From: Rhizobiaceae bacterium
GTDB lineage: Bacteria; Pseudomonadota; Alphaproteobacteria; Rhizobiales; Rhizobiaceae
Length of the DNA stretch: 64,000 nucleotides
Direction of reading: 5' to 3'
NCBI GenBank assembly: GCA_014238155.1
Contig: JABABQ010000067.1
Span: 272,474 to 336,473 of the forward strand
The notes under the pieces were generated by a model. It saw only the letters and a program-made list of their open reading frames with translations, was not told the DNA's origin and did not search any database. Of this stretch, positions 1 to 9,131 are shown piece by piece. The first letter of the stretch is position 1. Each line of letters starts with the position of its first letter. The translations under genes and the position numbers were made by a program.

Positions 1-1080
1 CAGTCAGCGGGACAACGCTGCAGTGCCCTTCGGGTACTCTATCTTCAAGAGGACATCGCAAAACCATTTTTGAAAATGTTGTATGGCGCGATGGACGAGT
101 TGAGTGTGAGTGACCCAAAACATTTTGATTGTGACGTTGGGCCCCTTATCGACACTACCGCTTGCGAAAAAATTAACGCATATGTCGTCCAGGCCCGCAA
201 AAGTGGACGACTTTTAAAACAGATTGATGCCCCGCAGAAGGGACATTTCGTCGGGCCCGCCGTCATCTCTGTGTCCGGCATCGAAGATCTTGAAGAAGAA
301 ATCTTCGGTCCTGTTCTGCATATTGCAACATTTAAGAACAAACATTTCGAGCGGGTGCTTAACACCGTCAATTCGATGGGATTTGGCCTTACATTTGGAC
401 TTCACAGTCGTATCGATGAAAGGGTGCAGCTCGTGATCGATCGGATTGAAGCCGGAAACATCTATGTTAACCGCAATCAGATCGGCGCCGTCGTCGGCTC
501 ACAGCCATTTGGTGGTGAAGGCCTCAGCGGCACCGGGCCCAAGGCGGGTGGACCGAGATATCTAAATCGGTTTTACAAACAGGAATGCCAGCTCAGTCCG
601 GCGGTTAAGGGCAAGCCGGTAACTTCAAAACAGGTAGAATTGGGCTTTAAGCGCGGCGATTCCAAGCTGCCGCCTGTGGCACCGGCGGTTGAACTGCCTG
701 GGCCAACGGGCGAATCCAATCGATATTTCGTATTGCCCCGCAAACAGGTGCTATGTCTTGGACCCGGATCCGCAGCAGCCCAGTCGCAGGCCAAGCGGGC
801 GAGAATATTGGGATGCAACGCGCTTGCTGTGGCTCCGGGGTGCAAGGACGGTATCGATGGCATCATCGATGCTCGCGTCCTGGCCGATCTGGATACCATC
901 GATGCAGTGGTGAGCTGGTCTGATCAGCCGCACGAACATCGCAAGGCTCTGGCTGAGCGTGATGGGGCCATCGTACCGATTTTGTGTGATCAAAATTTTG
1001 AACAATGGCTGATGCTGGAACGTCACGCCTGCATCGACACCACCGCAGCGGGAGGAAATGTTGCGCTATTGGGTGGTTGA
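1..1080 (+). CDS. putA: PutA C-terminal part (proline dehydrogenase / L-glutamate-gamma-semialdehyde dehydrogenase), 5' truncated by the window
   Basis: The reading frame is open from base 1, so this is the 3' part of a longer gene. The first codons read QSAGQRCSALRVLYL, the catalytic-cysteine motif of the PutA aldehyde dehydrogenase domain; the cysteine is codon 7 (bases 19-21). EEIFGPVLHIATF and the PFGGEGLSGTGPKAGGP stretch are the usual C-terminal ALDH motifs. The ALDH domain ends near RYLNRFYKQE, and about 160 further residues follow, finishing in TAAGGNVALLGG. That matches the extra alpha/beta domain and conserved C-terminal motif of long PutA proteins. PutA oxidises proline to glutamate in two steps, with electrons passing to the membrane quinone pool. 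A proline-forming ornithine cyclodeaminase lies at 44368-45450. The N-terminal proline dehydrogenase part is outside the window. Confidence 0.93.
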   Translation, partial: QSAGQRCSALRVLYLQEDIAKPFLKMLYGAMDELSVSDPKHFDCDVGPLIDTTACEKINAYVVQARKSGRLLKQIDAPQKGHFVGPAVISVSGIEDLEEEIFGPVLHIATFKNKHFERVLNTVNSMGFGLTFGLHSRIDERVQLVIDRIEAGNIYVNRNQIGAVVGSQPFGGEGLSGTGPKAGGPRYLNRFYKQECQLSPAVKGKPVTSKQVELGFKRGDSKLPPVAPAVELPGPTGESNRYFVLPRKQVLCLGPGSAAAQSQAKRARILGCNALAVAPGCKDGIDGIIDARVLADLDTIDAVVSWSDQPHEHRKALAERDGAIVPILCDQNFEQWLMLERHACIDTTAAGGNVALLGG

Positions 1081-1155
1081 CAAAACGCCTCAAGAGGCCT
1101 GATTGTTCCTAGTCGAAACAATTGCGTTGTAGTTTCTTTAAGTGAGATAATTGCC

Positions 1156-1980
1156 ATGAAGCTGGTTCACATTTCTGACATCCACATCCATCCGCAGCCG
1201 ATCCATGGATACGACCCGATTGCCAATTTTCAAGCATGTATGGCGCATGTTGATGAACACAATGGTGATGCGGATATGGTCATCATTTCAGGAGACTTGA
1301 CCCATCATGGTGATCCATCGAGTTATGCCCGATTGAGAGAGATGCTGGATAAATGGCAGTTTGCACCGCTGCTGATGATGGGAAACCATGACCATCGCCA
1401 ACGATTTCAAACTGCCTTCCCGGGGGTGAAGAGGGATGTGAACGGATATATTCAATATGTTCATGAAACATCTCTCGGCCGCTTCATTCTGCTGGACACC
1501 GCTGAAGCAGGCACCCATGCCGGTCATTATTGCTCCAGGCGGCAAGACTGGTTGCGCGGTCAGCTCGACCTGGCGAGGCAAGATAACCGACCCGTCTATC
1601 TGGTCATGCACCACAATCCAGTTGAAGTGGGCATTCCCAATACCGATGCAATTGGCCTTATGGACGGCGCCGCCTTTCGCAATATTTTGAGAGACTACAG
1701 GGCTGAAATCCGGCACATATTTTTTGGCCACTGCCACTACGTGCTTTCCGGAAGTGTCGGTGGCATCGCGTTTTCAGCGCCACGCTCGACAAGCCATCCC
1801 TGCGTTCCCGATTTCAGTGGAATTGACCGCATGGGATACGGTGATCTGACACCTACCTATAACGTCTGCCTGGTTGAGGAAGACTCAACCGTGGTCCACT
1901 CAATTGACTTTCTCATTCAGCCAACAGTTGTCTGGAAAGACGCCAACGCCGATGGGTTGGTTGAAGACGACACCAGTTGA
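1156..1980 (+). CDS. Metallophosphoesterase, CpdA/Icc-like cyclic nucleotide phosphodiesterase family
   Basis: This is a 274-residue calcineurin-like phosphoesterase. The metal-binding blocks appear in order: HISDIHIH near residue 5, VIISGDLTHHGDP near 42, MGNHDHR near 76, VMHHNPVE near 153 and FGHCHYVLSG near 193. This arrangement and length fit the CpdA/Icc and GpdQ class of dinuclear-metal phosphodiesterases, which cleave cAMP or glycerophosphodiesters in the cytoplasm. The ATG at 1156 follows a 75-base gap after putA, so it may have its own promoter. A cyclic-nucleotide role would be interesting because a predicted class III cyclase is encoded at 13677-15242. The actual substrate cannot be read from sequence. 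Confidence 0.85.
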   Translation: MKLVHISDIHIHPQPIHGYDPIANFQACMAHVDEHNGDADMVIISGDLTHHGDPSSYARLREMLDKWQFAPLLMMGNHDHRQRFQTAFPGVKRDVNGYIQYVHETSLGRFILLDTAEAGTHAGHYCSRRQDWLRGQLDLARQDNRPVYLVMHHNPVEVGIPNTDAIGLMDGAAFRNILRDYRAEIRHIFFGHCHYVLSGSVGGIAFSAPRSTSHPCVPDFSGIDRMGYGDLTPTYNVCLVEEDSTVVHSIDFLIQPTVVWKDANADGLVEDDTS

Positions 1981-1989
1981 CAATGACAG

Positions 1990-2619
1990 CTAACCGTCAA
2001 TCCGAAGATCGACTTTGACAGATTTTTGGAGAACATATCTGGCATTTGGAATATCGTTTTCCAGTGCCCGGGACTTCGCCTTTTCAGCATCCAGCCCATG
2101 GTTCAACCAACGCTCAATCAACCGTTTTTCTATAATATCAAGACCGGGATCGATAAACAAAGTGTAGTCCCAACAATTGTTCAGCGGTGCCCACGGAGCC
2201 TCCTTCAACAACAGGTAATTGCCTTCAAACAACAAGATGCGCGTGTCCGCGGCAACGACTTGCGCTCCGGCAATGGCTATATCGCGACTGCGATCAAAAA
2301 CCGGGATAACCACGTCGCCGTTAAGCTCTGGATCAGACAGCCGCTGCACCAGACTTACAAAGCCATCTGCATCAAATGTTTGAGGCGATCCTTTTCGAGC
2401 CAGCAAGCCGCGACTTTCCAGGATCGTATTGTCCAGATGGTATCCATCCATGGGAATGATGGCTGACCGCTCTCCCAGATCCACCAATGCATTTAGCAGT
2501 TTTTCAGCCAGAGTGGATTTTCCGGCACCGGGTGGTCCGGCAATTGCCACCATAAACCGTTTGTGCTGGCTCGCGGTGCGAACCAGCTGAGTCGCAATTT
2601 CATTGATTTGCTGAGTCAT
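1990..2619 (-). CDS. P-loop kinase of the nucleoside/fructose kinase (FrcK, uridine kinase-like) family
   Basis: This 209-residue protein carries a Walker A motif, AIAGPPGAGKSTLAEKLL, near residue 25, followed by IIPMDGYHLDN, where the Asp/His motif is typical of the phosphoribulokinase/uridine kinase/pantothenate kinase group. LLFEGNYLLL near residue 130 is the Walker B-like strand, and FIDPGLDIIEKRLIERWLNHG is the lid. Rhizobial relatives sit beside sugar ABC transporters and are annotated as fructose transport kinases or nucleoside triphosphate hydrolases. The gene runs divergently from a D-lyxose isomerase gene 156 bases away. A role in phosphorylating the isomerase product (xylulose or fructose) is possible but is inference. 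It converges with the phosphodiesterase gene, leaving a 9-base gap. Confidence 0.75.
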   Translation of the reverse strand: MTQQINEIATQLVRTASQHKRFMVAIAGPPGAGKSTLAEKLLNALVDLGERSAIIPMDGYHLDNTILESRGLLARKGSPQTFDADGFVSLVQRLSDPELNGDVVIPVFDRSRDIAIAGAQVVAADTRILLFEGNYLLLKEAPWAPLNNCWDYTLFIDPGLDIIEKRLIERWLNHGLDAEKAKSRALENDIPNARYVLQKSVKVDLRIDG

Positions 2620-2775
2620 TTGCCAATTGCTTCAAATGTTGAGTCGTGGTTCATATTCCAAACTCTGTGATCCTAGAATGCCTGGGCAATCTATTGAGAC
2701 TTGCAGGAGCAAAATCAACCGTTTATTGCTGCTATCGCGCTGGCAATTCGCCCGCAAATCGAACAGGCAGTCATC

Positions 2776-3465
2776 ATGAAACGTTCCACCGTCAATCAGA
2801 TCATCGCGTCAGCAGATGAATATATCCGCTCTCACGGCTTTCGTTTGCCGCCTTTTGCGTATTTCACTCCCGATGAAATGGTCGCTCGCAAGGCCGAGTT
2901 GACGAATATACTGAACTCCCGTTTGGGCTGGGATATCACGGATTATGGTGCTGGAAAATTCGAACAATTGGGCCTTTTCCTGTTCACCACACGCAACGGA
3001 CAATTGTCCGATCTGCTGGCGGGACGCGGCATGTGCTATGCAGAAAAGATCATGATATCGCGGCAGGATCAGATTTCACCTTGCCACCGGCATATTGTCA
3101 AAACCGAAGACATCATCAACAGGGGTGGTGCCATCTTGGCGATTGAAATGTTTGAAAGCGATGCGCAGGGCAAAATCGATCGATCTGCCCCGGTGCCCGT
3201 GGTCTGTGATGGCATTGCCCATACATTTGAACCGGGCCACGTGCTGGAGTTGGCACCTGGGGCCAGTGTCACGCTGGAACCTGGCAATTGGCACAAATTC
3301 TGGGGCAAAGGCGGCGATGTGCTGATCGGAGAGGTTTCCACCGTCAATGACGATCTGACAGACAATATATTTGCCGACCCCATCGGCCGTTTCAGCGAAA
3401 TCGAAGAAGACTGCGAACCCACCCATCTGTTGGTATCTGACTATGAAAAATGGGGCCTGCTCTAA
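2776..3465 (+). CDS. D-lyxose / D-mannose ketol-isomerase, cupin family
   Basis: From the ATG at 2776 the product is 229 residues, the normal length of D-lyxose ketol-isomerases. A TTG at 2701 would add 25 residues that do not look like the family, so I chose 2776. Family features are the N-terminal stretch FRLPPFAYFTPDEM, KIMISRQDQISPCHRHIVKTEDIINRGG with the cupin metal histidines, and LEPGNWHKFWG near residue 175. The enzyme interconverts D-lyxose with D-xylulose and D-mannose with D-fructose in the cytoplasm. It is divergent from the small kinase at 1990-2619, with which it may form a sugar-salvage pair. It ends 7 bases before the convergent ccoS stop. Confidence 0.85.
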   Translation: MKRSTVNQIIASADEYIRSHGFRLPPFAYFTPDEMVARKAELTNILNSRLGWDITDYGAGKFEQLGLFLFTTRNGQLSDLLAGRGMCYAEKIMISRQDQISPCHRHIVKTEDIINRGGAILAIEMFESDAQGKIDRSAPVPVVCDGIAHTFEPGHVLELAPGASVTLEPGNWHKFWGKGGDVLIGEVSTVNDDLTDNIFADPIGRFSEIEEDCEPTHLLVSDYEKWGLL

Positions 3466-3472
3466 AGCATCT

Positions 3473-3628
3473 TCAGATCGGCGTGTCTTCGCTTTCCTTA
3501 TCGAGAATACGCACCGACGCCCCTTCAAGATCATCATACTGACCAGACCGCAAACTCCAGAAAAAGGCCGCAAGTCCAAGAGCGCCCAATGCCAATGCGA
3601 GTGGAATGAGGATCAATAAATGGCTCAC
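3473..3628 (-). CDS. ccoS: CcoS, cbb3-type cytochrome oxidase assembly protein
   Basis: This is a 51-residue protein: one N-terminal transmembrane helix (LLILIPLALALGALGLAAFF) followed by FFWSLRSGQYDDLEGASVRIL, the CcoS/FixS hallmark. The start is a GTG at 3628-3626. It overlaps the ccoI stop in a GTGA arrangement (3625-3628), so translation is probably coupled. An ATG-independent frame extending to 3841 overlaps ccoI entirely and is not the real start. CcoS is needed for cofactor insertion into the cbb3 oxidase. It is the last gene of the ccoNOQPGHIS operon. Confidence 0.93.
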   Translation of the reverse strand: MSHLLILIPLALALGALGLAAFFWSLRSGQYDDLEGASVRILDKESEDTPI

Positions 3629-5961
3629 GCTGCAACCCTCCCGGCTGGTGTCTGATCCGTGGACGACGCGGCGTCGAGACGCAGCGATGTAGCGTTTGTT
3701 TGTGGCCGCTGAATTATTCGGTCCTTGTAGAAGTTTAACCGCATGCTGTTGGCAATCACCACAATAGACGATGTCGACATGGCGATGGCGGCAATCAGCG
3801 GTGTTATTTGCCCGGCAATTGCCAGCGGCACTGCGATGCAATTGTAAAAAATCGCAAAAGCGAAATTCTGACGCACGAGCTGACCGGTCTTCAATGCGAT
3901 GGCTCTGGCCGTCAAAACCGCATCAAGCCCTGGACGGGTAAAAACAAAGTCCGATGCAAGCCTGCCCACATCTGATGCTGAAGCCGGTGCCATCGATACA
4001 TGGGCCGCAGCCAATGCCGGCGCGTCATTCAATCCATCACCAACCATCAAAACTTGAGTGCCCGACTGCTGCAGGACTTGTATATGGTGAATTTTTTCAG
4101 CGGGTGTCATTCCGCAAGATTGTTTTTCGATCCCCAAAACCTTGGCAACCGCAGCGACTGTTGAAGAGTGATCTCCAGAAACTATCTCTACTTCCAGACC
4201 GCTTGCCGTGAGGCTTTTGACGGTTTGGCCGGCGCCTGGACGCAGGCGGTCTTCCAGGACGAAATTGCAGATCACTTCATCTTGCATGGCGAAGGCTACA
4301 CCTGACGATCTTGCATTTGCCGCATCTGCTGCAGCAATTTCAGCCACCCAAACGGCCCGGCCAAGCCGCACCAACTTGCCCCTGTAACGCGCTTCAACAC
4401 CAAATCCAGGAACTTCTTCAACACCGGACAGGGCAACACTATGGGCGACGTCCAGATGCGCAGCAACAGCCCGCGCTGCCGGATGTGACGAATGACCCGC
4501 AAGTGACTTCGCTAATCTTTCATTGATGGTATCCAACCCATCCGAGTCCGCAACCAATGGTTCTCCCATGGTCAGAGTTCCCGTTTTATCAAAAGCAATT
4601 GTGGACACTTCTGCCAACCGTTCAAAGGCTGTTCCGTCTCGCATCATAATGCCCCGACGCATCAGTTGATGGGCGCCAATGACATGCACAACTGGTACTG
4701 CCAGGCCCAATGCACAGGGGCAGGTAATGATCAAAACCGAAATCGCTACATAGATCGAACTGTGCCAATCACCTCCCGTATAGATCATCCAGCCAACAAA
4801 GGTGAGCAGAGCCAGCACATGCACAGCCGGGGCGTAGATTTGCGCCATGCGGTCGGCAATCCCCACATACTGACCCCTCCCCTGTTCTGCCGCATCCATC
4901 ATTGCGGAGATTTCAGCAAGGAAGGAATTGCTGGCATCGGTGGTGGCGGTGACGTCGATGGAACCGGTTAGGATCAGCACTCCTGCCTCAAGCCGGTCTC
5001 CTGGTTGGCAGGTAATTGTGTTGGATTCTCCGGTCACCAGCGCCCGATCAATATCCGAAGAACCGCAGACCACAATTCCATCAACCGGCAGTCGTTCACC
5101 CGGATTGACCCGCAACCGCATGCCTTCGCTGATCTCTGCCAGATCGATGTAGTGTGGGTTTTTGCCCTCACCGATCAAGACGCCGCCTTTCGATGTGAGT
5201 TGCACCAAACGATCAACGGCGCCACGAGCGCGTTGTCGCATCAGATGATCCAGATACCGGCCAATCAGCAGGAAAAATAACAGGGTGACCGCAGCGTCGA
5301 AATAAGCATCTGATCCATTTGTGACACTCTCAAATATGCTCATCGCCAAAGCGAGCACTACGGCCAGCGAAATTGGCACATCCATATTCAACCTGCGAAC
5401 CGTGAGAGCTTTCAAGGCCGAGGTAAAAAATGGCTGCCCGGCATAGGCGACAGCTGGCACCGCAATAAGCCCGGATATCAGGTGGAATAGCTTTGCAGTC
5501 TCGGCATCCGCACCGGACCATACAGATACAGATAACAGCATGATGTTAGCCGCCGCAAAGCCTGCCACGGCAAGAGCCTTCAACAATCTGCCGCCCGCCT
5601 CGTCGACAAGCTGAGAAGTTGCTTCCCCGGGGAAATGCAAATTGGCTTCGAAGCCAAGACGTTTCAGGAAATTCATAATTTCTGAACCCGACCCTTGATC
5701 TGCGTCCCAGACCACAGAAACGGTGCGGTTTGTCAGATTAGCCCGTACTGAGCAAACCTGCGGCATCGACAGCAAACCGCGCTCAATCGTGCCAATACAA
5801 GCGGCGCAATGCATGTCAGCAACGATAAAATCGGACTGATGCTGCATCCCTTCCAAAGGCCGCGAGGCAGCCCTCAAACGCTCCTCATCCAACCGCGAAG
5901 CAAAACTCAGGCTGCCTGACGCAGCACCTTTTAAATCTGTTGAAGTCTCGCAACAACTCAT
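3625..5961 (-). CDS. ccoI: CcoI/FixI copper-exporting P1B-type ATPase for cbb3 oxidase maturation
   Basis: This 778-residue P1B ATPase has a heavy-metal-binding domain with MHCAACIGT (cysteines 52 and 55) near the N-terminus. It also shows the actuator loop VTGES near 310, the membrane metal site CPC at residues 414-416 (ITCPCALGLAVP), the phosphorylation motif DKTGTLT with Asp458, and GDGLNDAPAL near residue 640. CcoI proteins pump copper to the periplasm for the CuB site of the cbb3 oxidase. The N-terminus also contains a CC pair at residues 3-4. The gene overlaps fixH by four bases (ATGA, 5958-5961) and ccoS by four, which fits one tightly coupled transcript. Confidence 0.95.
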   Translation of the reverse strand: MSCCETSTDLKGAASGSLSFASRLDEERLRAASRPLEGMQHQSDFIVADMHCAACIGTIERGLLSMPQVCSVRANLTNRTVSVVWDADQGSGSEIMNFLKRLGFEANLHFPGEATSQLVDEAGGRLLKALAVAGFAAANIMLLSVSVWSGADAETAKLFHLISGLIAVPAVAYAGQPFFTSALKALTVRRLNMDVPISLAVVLALAMSIFESVTNGSDAYFDAAVTLLFFLLIGRYLDHLMRQRARGAVDRLVQLTSKGGVLIGEGKNPHYIDLAEISEGMRLRVNPGERLPVDGIVVCGSSDIDRALVTGESNTITCQPGDRLEAGVLILTGSIDVTATTDASNSFLAEISAMMDAAEQGRGQYVGIADRMAQIYAPAVHVLALLTFVGWMIYTGGDWHSSIYVAISVLIITCPCALGLAVPVVHVIGAHQLMRRGIMMRDGTAFERLAEVSTIAFDKTGTLTMGEPLVADSDGLDTINERLAKSLAGHSSHPAARAVAAHLDVAHSVALSGVEEVPGFGVEARYRGKLVRLGRAVWVAEIAAADAANARSSGVAFAMQDEVICNFVLEDRLRPGAGQTVKSLTASGLEVEIVSGDHSSTVAAVAKVLGIEKQSCGMTPAEKIHHIQVLQQSGTQVLMVGDGLNDAPALAAAHVSMAPASASDVGRLASDFVFTRPGLDAVLTARAIALKTGQLVRQNFAFAIFYNCIAVPLAIAGQITPLIAAIAMSTSSIVVIANSMRLNFYKDRIIQRPQTNATSLRLDAASSTDQTPAGRVAA

Positions 5962-6479
5962 TCAATCTTACCTGTTCCCAATTTGACGAACAGTCGCAAG
6001 TCACGTCGGTATGATTGTTCACTCGTGCTGGCATCGAAACGCAGCATCCACATGCCATCCTCCAATTCAATCCGAGTTCCATAAGCGCCTGACTTCCCGA
6101 CTTGCAGTTGAATTTGCCGGTCTTGCTGCTCAAATGCGGGGCGACCAAGCGACACGTTGACGACTTCTGGAGTGAGCCGTAATCCGTCGCGATCAAGCAG
6201 GCTGAATTTCAGCTGTTGGTTTTGATAGGTGACGTTGGACGTCCATCCAAGTTTCGCCTGAACTTTGGCCACGGCCAATTCAGCGTTGAATTTCTGGCTG
6301 GCAACATAGGAATTCTTGACCACCAGTCCGGTCCAGCTGCTTGACGCAAACGTCGCCATGGTCACGTTGACTGCGATGATCACACCGAAGAATGCGACCA
6401 TGCAGACCAGCATGTGCATGCCGGTAAAACGAAATTCCTGTTTGGTCTTGTTGGACGTCATTGGGTTTATCTTACTCAT
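5958..6479 (-). CDS. fixH: FixH/CcoH membrane protein for cbb3 oxidase assembly
   Basis: This 173-residue protein has one transmembrane helix at about residues 25-45 (HMLVCMVAFFGVIIAVNVTMA), then LVVKNSYVASQKFNAELA, the conserved FixH start of the periplasmic domain. That domain is rich in beta strands and ends in RRDLRLFVKLG. FixH helps the CcoI pump and the assembly or stability of the oxidase. It overlaps ccoG by four bases (6476-6479) and ccoI by four. The length is normal for the family and nothing unusual is seen. Confidence 0.9.
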   Translation of the reverse strand: MSKINPMTSNKTKQEFRFTGMHMLVCMVAFFGVIIAVNVTMATFASSSWTGLVVKNSYVASQKFNAELAVAKVQAKLGWTSNVTYQNQQLKFSLLDRDGLRLTPEVVNVSLGRPAFEQQDRQIQLQVGKSGAYGTRIELEDGMWMLRFDASTSEQSYRRDLRLFVKLGTGKIE

Positions 6480-8080
6480 TTGTCAAACTTCGCTGGTGCT
6501 TCGAATTTGGCGGCTGCGGTGGTGTTGTCGCTGCCGCCTATCGCCAGAATATTGAAGGAGAATTCAGTTTCCGACCCACCAATTCTATCCTTCGGAACAC
6601 GAACAAATATACGACTGGCCTGCAGTTTGTCTGCTCTGGCATCTATGCGCAGCGATCGACTCTCAGGTGCAGCAGAACCAGACGTTTTCATAGTTGCTCC
6701 AGACAGTCCGTCAATCGTGATCAGGAAGCTTCTGTTATTGCCCGTCATATTCAAAATTTTGATCTCGTAGCCATTGCGGATGGCGCCATCGCTAAGAACC
6801 GTGAATACCGGATTCCTGTCGTGCAGGAGGTTGACCTTCAACGTGTCGCGCACCGCCAGCGCCCAAAGCAGTGCCATACCGATTGCCGCGTATATCGCAG
6901 TATAAACTATCGTGCGAGGACGCAGCAAGGAACGCAGGTTGGTGTGTCTTACTTTGTCAACCAGCCTGCCATTTGAACCGCGAATATTTTGCGGACTTAT
7001 GGTCACCGAATCAATTCCATTTGTCAGCCAGGTATCTCCACCGGTCGCAAGTTGCATATTTGAACCGTATTCCTCCAATGTGGCATAGGCAATCAGACCC
7101 TTTTCCAGCCCCAACTTGCTCATCACCCCATCACAGGCGTCGATGCACAATGCACAGGTAATGCATTCCATCTGTTGACCATCGCGAATATCGATGCCCA
7201 TCGGGCAGACTGCCACACATGCGTTGCAGTCGACGCAGTCACCAATATGCTCGCCCGCCGCCCGCATGCGCTTGGCATGCCGGTCACGCGGTTCACCGCG
7301 CCAGTCATTATAAGTTACCGTCAACGAATGCTCGTCCAGCATGGCTGCCTGAATGCGTGGCCAGGGGCACATATAGGTGCACACCTGTTCGCGCATGAAA
7401 CCACCAAAAACATAGGTAGTTGCGGTAAGTATCCCTACGGTGACGTAAGCGACGAAAGCCGCCTGCCCGGTGAAGAATTCAACCGCTAGTGTTGGTGCAT
7501 CGGCAAAATAGAATATCCAGGCCCCACCTGTGGCAAAGCCAATTAATATCCAGACAATGTGTTTGAACGTGCGTTTGGTGATTTTCGAAGTTGACCAGGG
7601 CGCGGCGTCCAATTTTATGCGGGCATTGCGATCACCTTCAAAATAACGCTCCACAACCAGATAAAGATCAACCCACACTGTTTGTGGACACGCATAGCCA
7701 CACCAGGCGCGTCCAAGAGTTGAGGTCACAAGAAACAGACCAATGCCAGCCATGACCAACATGCCAGCGACAAAGAAAAACTCGTGCGGCCAGATTTCAA
7801 CAAAGAAGAAGTAGAACCGCCGGTTCGCCAAATCGACCAGCACGGCTTGATCGGGGGCGTCGGGCCCACGATACCAGCGCAACCATGGGGTCAGATAGTA
7901 AATCCCCAGCGTAATGCCCATGATCCACCACTTCAGGCCCCGGAACCAGCCAACCGCACGTTTGGGGTGGATCTTCTTGCGTGCTTCGTAGAGAACCCGC
8001 TTCTCCTTTGAATTGACAGCCTCGGCATCGAAATTCTCGATGCCGGGCTTTGTCGAATCGGGCTTTTCTGTCGTCAGCAT
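6476..8080 (-). CDS. ccoG: CcoG/FixG cytochrome oxidase accessory protein (polyferredoxin)
   Basis: This 534-residue membrane protein carries several helices (starting around WFRGLKWWIMGITLGIYYL) and the FixG motif GRAWCGYACPQTVWVDL. Two 4Fe-4S ferredoxin-type clusters follow: CVDCNACVAVCPMGIDI and CITCALCIDACDGVM, near residues 280-310. A C-terminal immunoglobulin-like domain (about 390-534) is also present. CcoG is a membrane cupric reductase that helps copper delivery to the cbb3 oxidase. The gene follows ccoP after only three bases and overlaps fixH by four, so it belongs to the same operon. Confidence 0.95.
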   Translation of the reverse strand: MLTTEKPDSTKPGIENFDAEAVNSKEKRVLYEARKKIHPKRAVGWFRGLKWWIMGITLGIYYLTPWLRWYRGPDAPDQAVLVDLANRRFYFFFVEIWPHEFFFVAGMLVMAGIGLFLVTSTLGRAWCGYACPQTVWVDLYLVVERYFEGDRNARIKLDAAPWSTSKITKRTFKHIVWILIGFATGGAWIFYFADAPTLAVEFFTGQAAFVAYVTVGILTATTYVFGGFMREQVCTYMCPWPRIQAAMLDEHSLTVTYNDWRGEPRDRHAKRMRAAGEHIGDCVDCNACVAVCPMGIDIRDGQQMECITCALCIDACDGVMSKLGLEKGLIAYATLEEYGSNMQLATGGDTWLTNGIDSVTISPQNIRGSNGRLVDKVRHTNLRSLLRPRTIVYTAIYAAIGMALLWALAVRDTLKVNLLHDRNPVFTVLSDGAIRNGYEIKILNMTGNNRSFLITIDGLSGATMKTSGSAAPESRSLRIDARADKLQASRIFVRVPKDRIGGSETEFSFNILAIGGSDNTTAAAKFEAPAKFDK

Positions 8081-8083
8081 CGC

Positions 8084-8974
8084 TTATTCAGCTTTCGCTT
8101 TTTCCCCGCCGCCAAGACCATGAACGTAAATTGCCAGTTGCTTGACGCCGGCCTCTGTCAGCTTGTCACCCCACGGTGGCATAACACCGTGTTTGGGATT
8201 GTTGATCTGGGATCGCAGCGAGGCACGGTCACTACCGTAAAGAACAATGGAATCGGCCAGATTCGGACCGCCAAACTCGCGATCGCCTTTACCGTTGTCT
8301 CCGTGACATGAAGCACAATTATCTGCATATAAATGCCGCCCGGCATCGGCTAGCGCCGGATCGAATTCCATGTTGGATAATTGCAGCACATATTCAACAA
8401 CCGCTTTAATCTCTGCGACTTCAAGCAGCCCGTCCGCACCAAATGACGGCATCAGTGAATCCCGTGTGTCGTCGTCGACATCATTGCGGATACCATGTTT
8501 GATTGAGGTGTAGATCGACTGAAGATCGCCGCCCCACAGCCAGTCATCATCGTTGAGGTTTGGATATCCAGGACTGCCGGAAGCTCCTGATCCATGACAT
8601 TGGGTACAATAGACTTTGAACAAAGACGAGCCACCAGCCGCCGCAAATCGACTTAGATCCGCATCGGCTCGAATTGCCTCCAGGTCGGAATCGGCAAGTT
8701 TTTCAACCGTTGCCCGACGACCTTCTTCAACTGCTTTCAATTGCTCAGACAAGATGCCCCGGTTGGTGGTTCCTGAAATACCCATGGTTGAGGCATTTAG
8801 CAGCGGGATCGCCGGATACCAGATTATGTATCCTATCGAGAACACGATTGTCGCGTAGAACGTCCACAGCCACCAGCGTGGCAGCGGGTTGTTGAGTTCC
8901 TTGATGCCGTCCCATTCATGGCCCGTCGTTTCAATGCCACTGGATTCGTCAATTTCTTTTTCAGACATCGTCAT
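8084..8974 (-). CDS. ccoP: CcoP/FixP, cbb3 oxidase dihaem cytochrome c subunit III
   Basis: This 296-residue protein has an N-terminal transmembrane helix (WWLWTFYATIVFSIGYIIWY, about residues 34-53) and two class I cytochrome c domains. The haem sites are CTQCH (residues 123-127) and CASCH (220-224), with methionines in LMPSFG and VMPPWG as likely axial ligands. It passes electrons to CcoO and CcoN. There are two possible starts, ATG at 8974 and ATG at 8968; a GAGG sequence lies just upstream of both. Either start overlaps the end of ccoQ, so translation is coupled. Confidence 0.95.
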   Translation of the reverse strand: MTMSEKEIDESSGIETTGHEWDGIKELNNPLPRWWLWTFYATIVFSIGYIIWYPAIPLLNASTMGISGTTNRGILSEQLKAVEEGRRATVEKLADSDLEAIRADADLSRFAAAGGSSLFKVYCTQCHGSGASGSPGYPNLNDDDWLWGGDLQSIYTSIKHGIRNDVDDDTRDSLMPSFGADGLLEVAEIKAVVEYVLQLSNMEFDPALADAGRHLYADNCASCHGDNGKGDREFGGPNLADSIVLYGSDRASLRSQINNPKHGVMPPWGDKLTEAGVKQLAIYVHGLGGGEKAKAE

Positions 8975-9122
8975 TGTCCTCTTTCAGTGGAATTTGCGCG
9001 ATCTCTTCAGCCTTCTTTTTGGAGCCAGGGCGAAACGTGAAGACTATTACGCCAACAAACAGCACAAACAGGTAAAGCAGCCCCCAGCTATCGGCGAACT
9101 GACGAAATGCAGAATAATCCAT
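8961..9122 (-). CDS. ccoQ: CcoQ/FixQ, small cbb3 oxidase subunit IV
   Basis: The minus-strand frame from the ATG at 9122 encodes 53 residues: MDYSAFRQFADSWGLLYLF, then a hydrophobic stretch, then TFRPGSKKKAEEIAQIPLKE. One transmembrane helix followed by a basic FRPGSKK segment is typical of CcoQ. It starts 9 bases after the end of ccoO and overlaps the start of ccoP by 8 to 14 bases. CcoQ stabilises the assembled oxidase. The identification rests on position, size and motif together. Confidence 0.92.
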   Translation of the reverse strand: MDYSAFRQFADSWGLLYLFVLFVGVIVFTFRPGSKKKAEEIAQIPLKEDNDDV

Positions 9123-9131
9123 GATCTCACC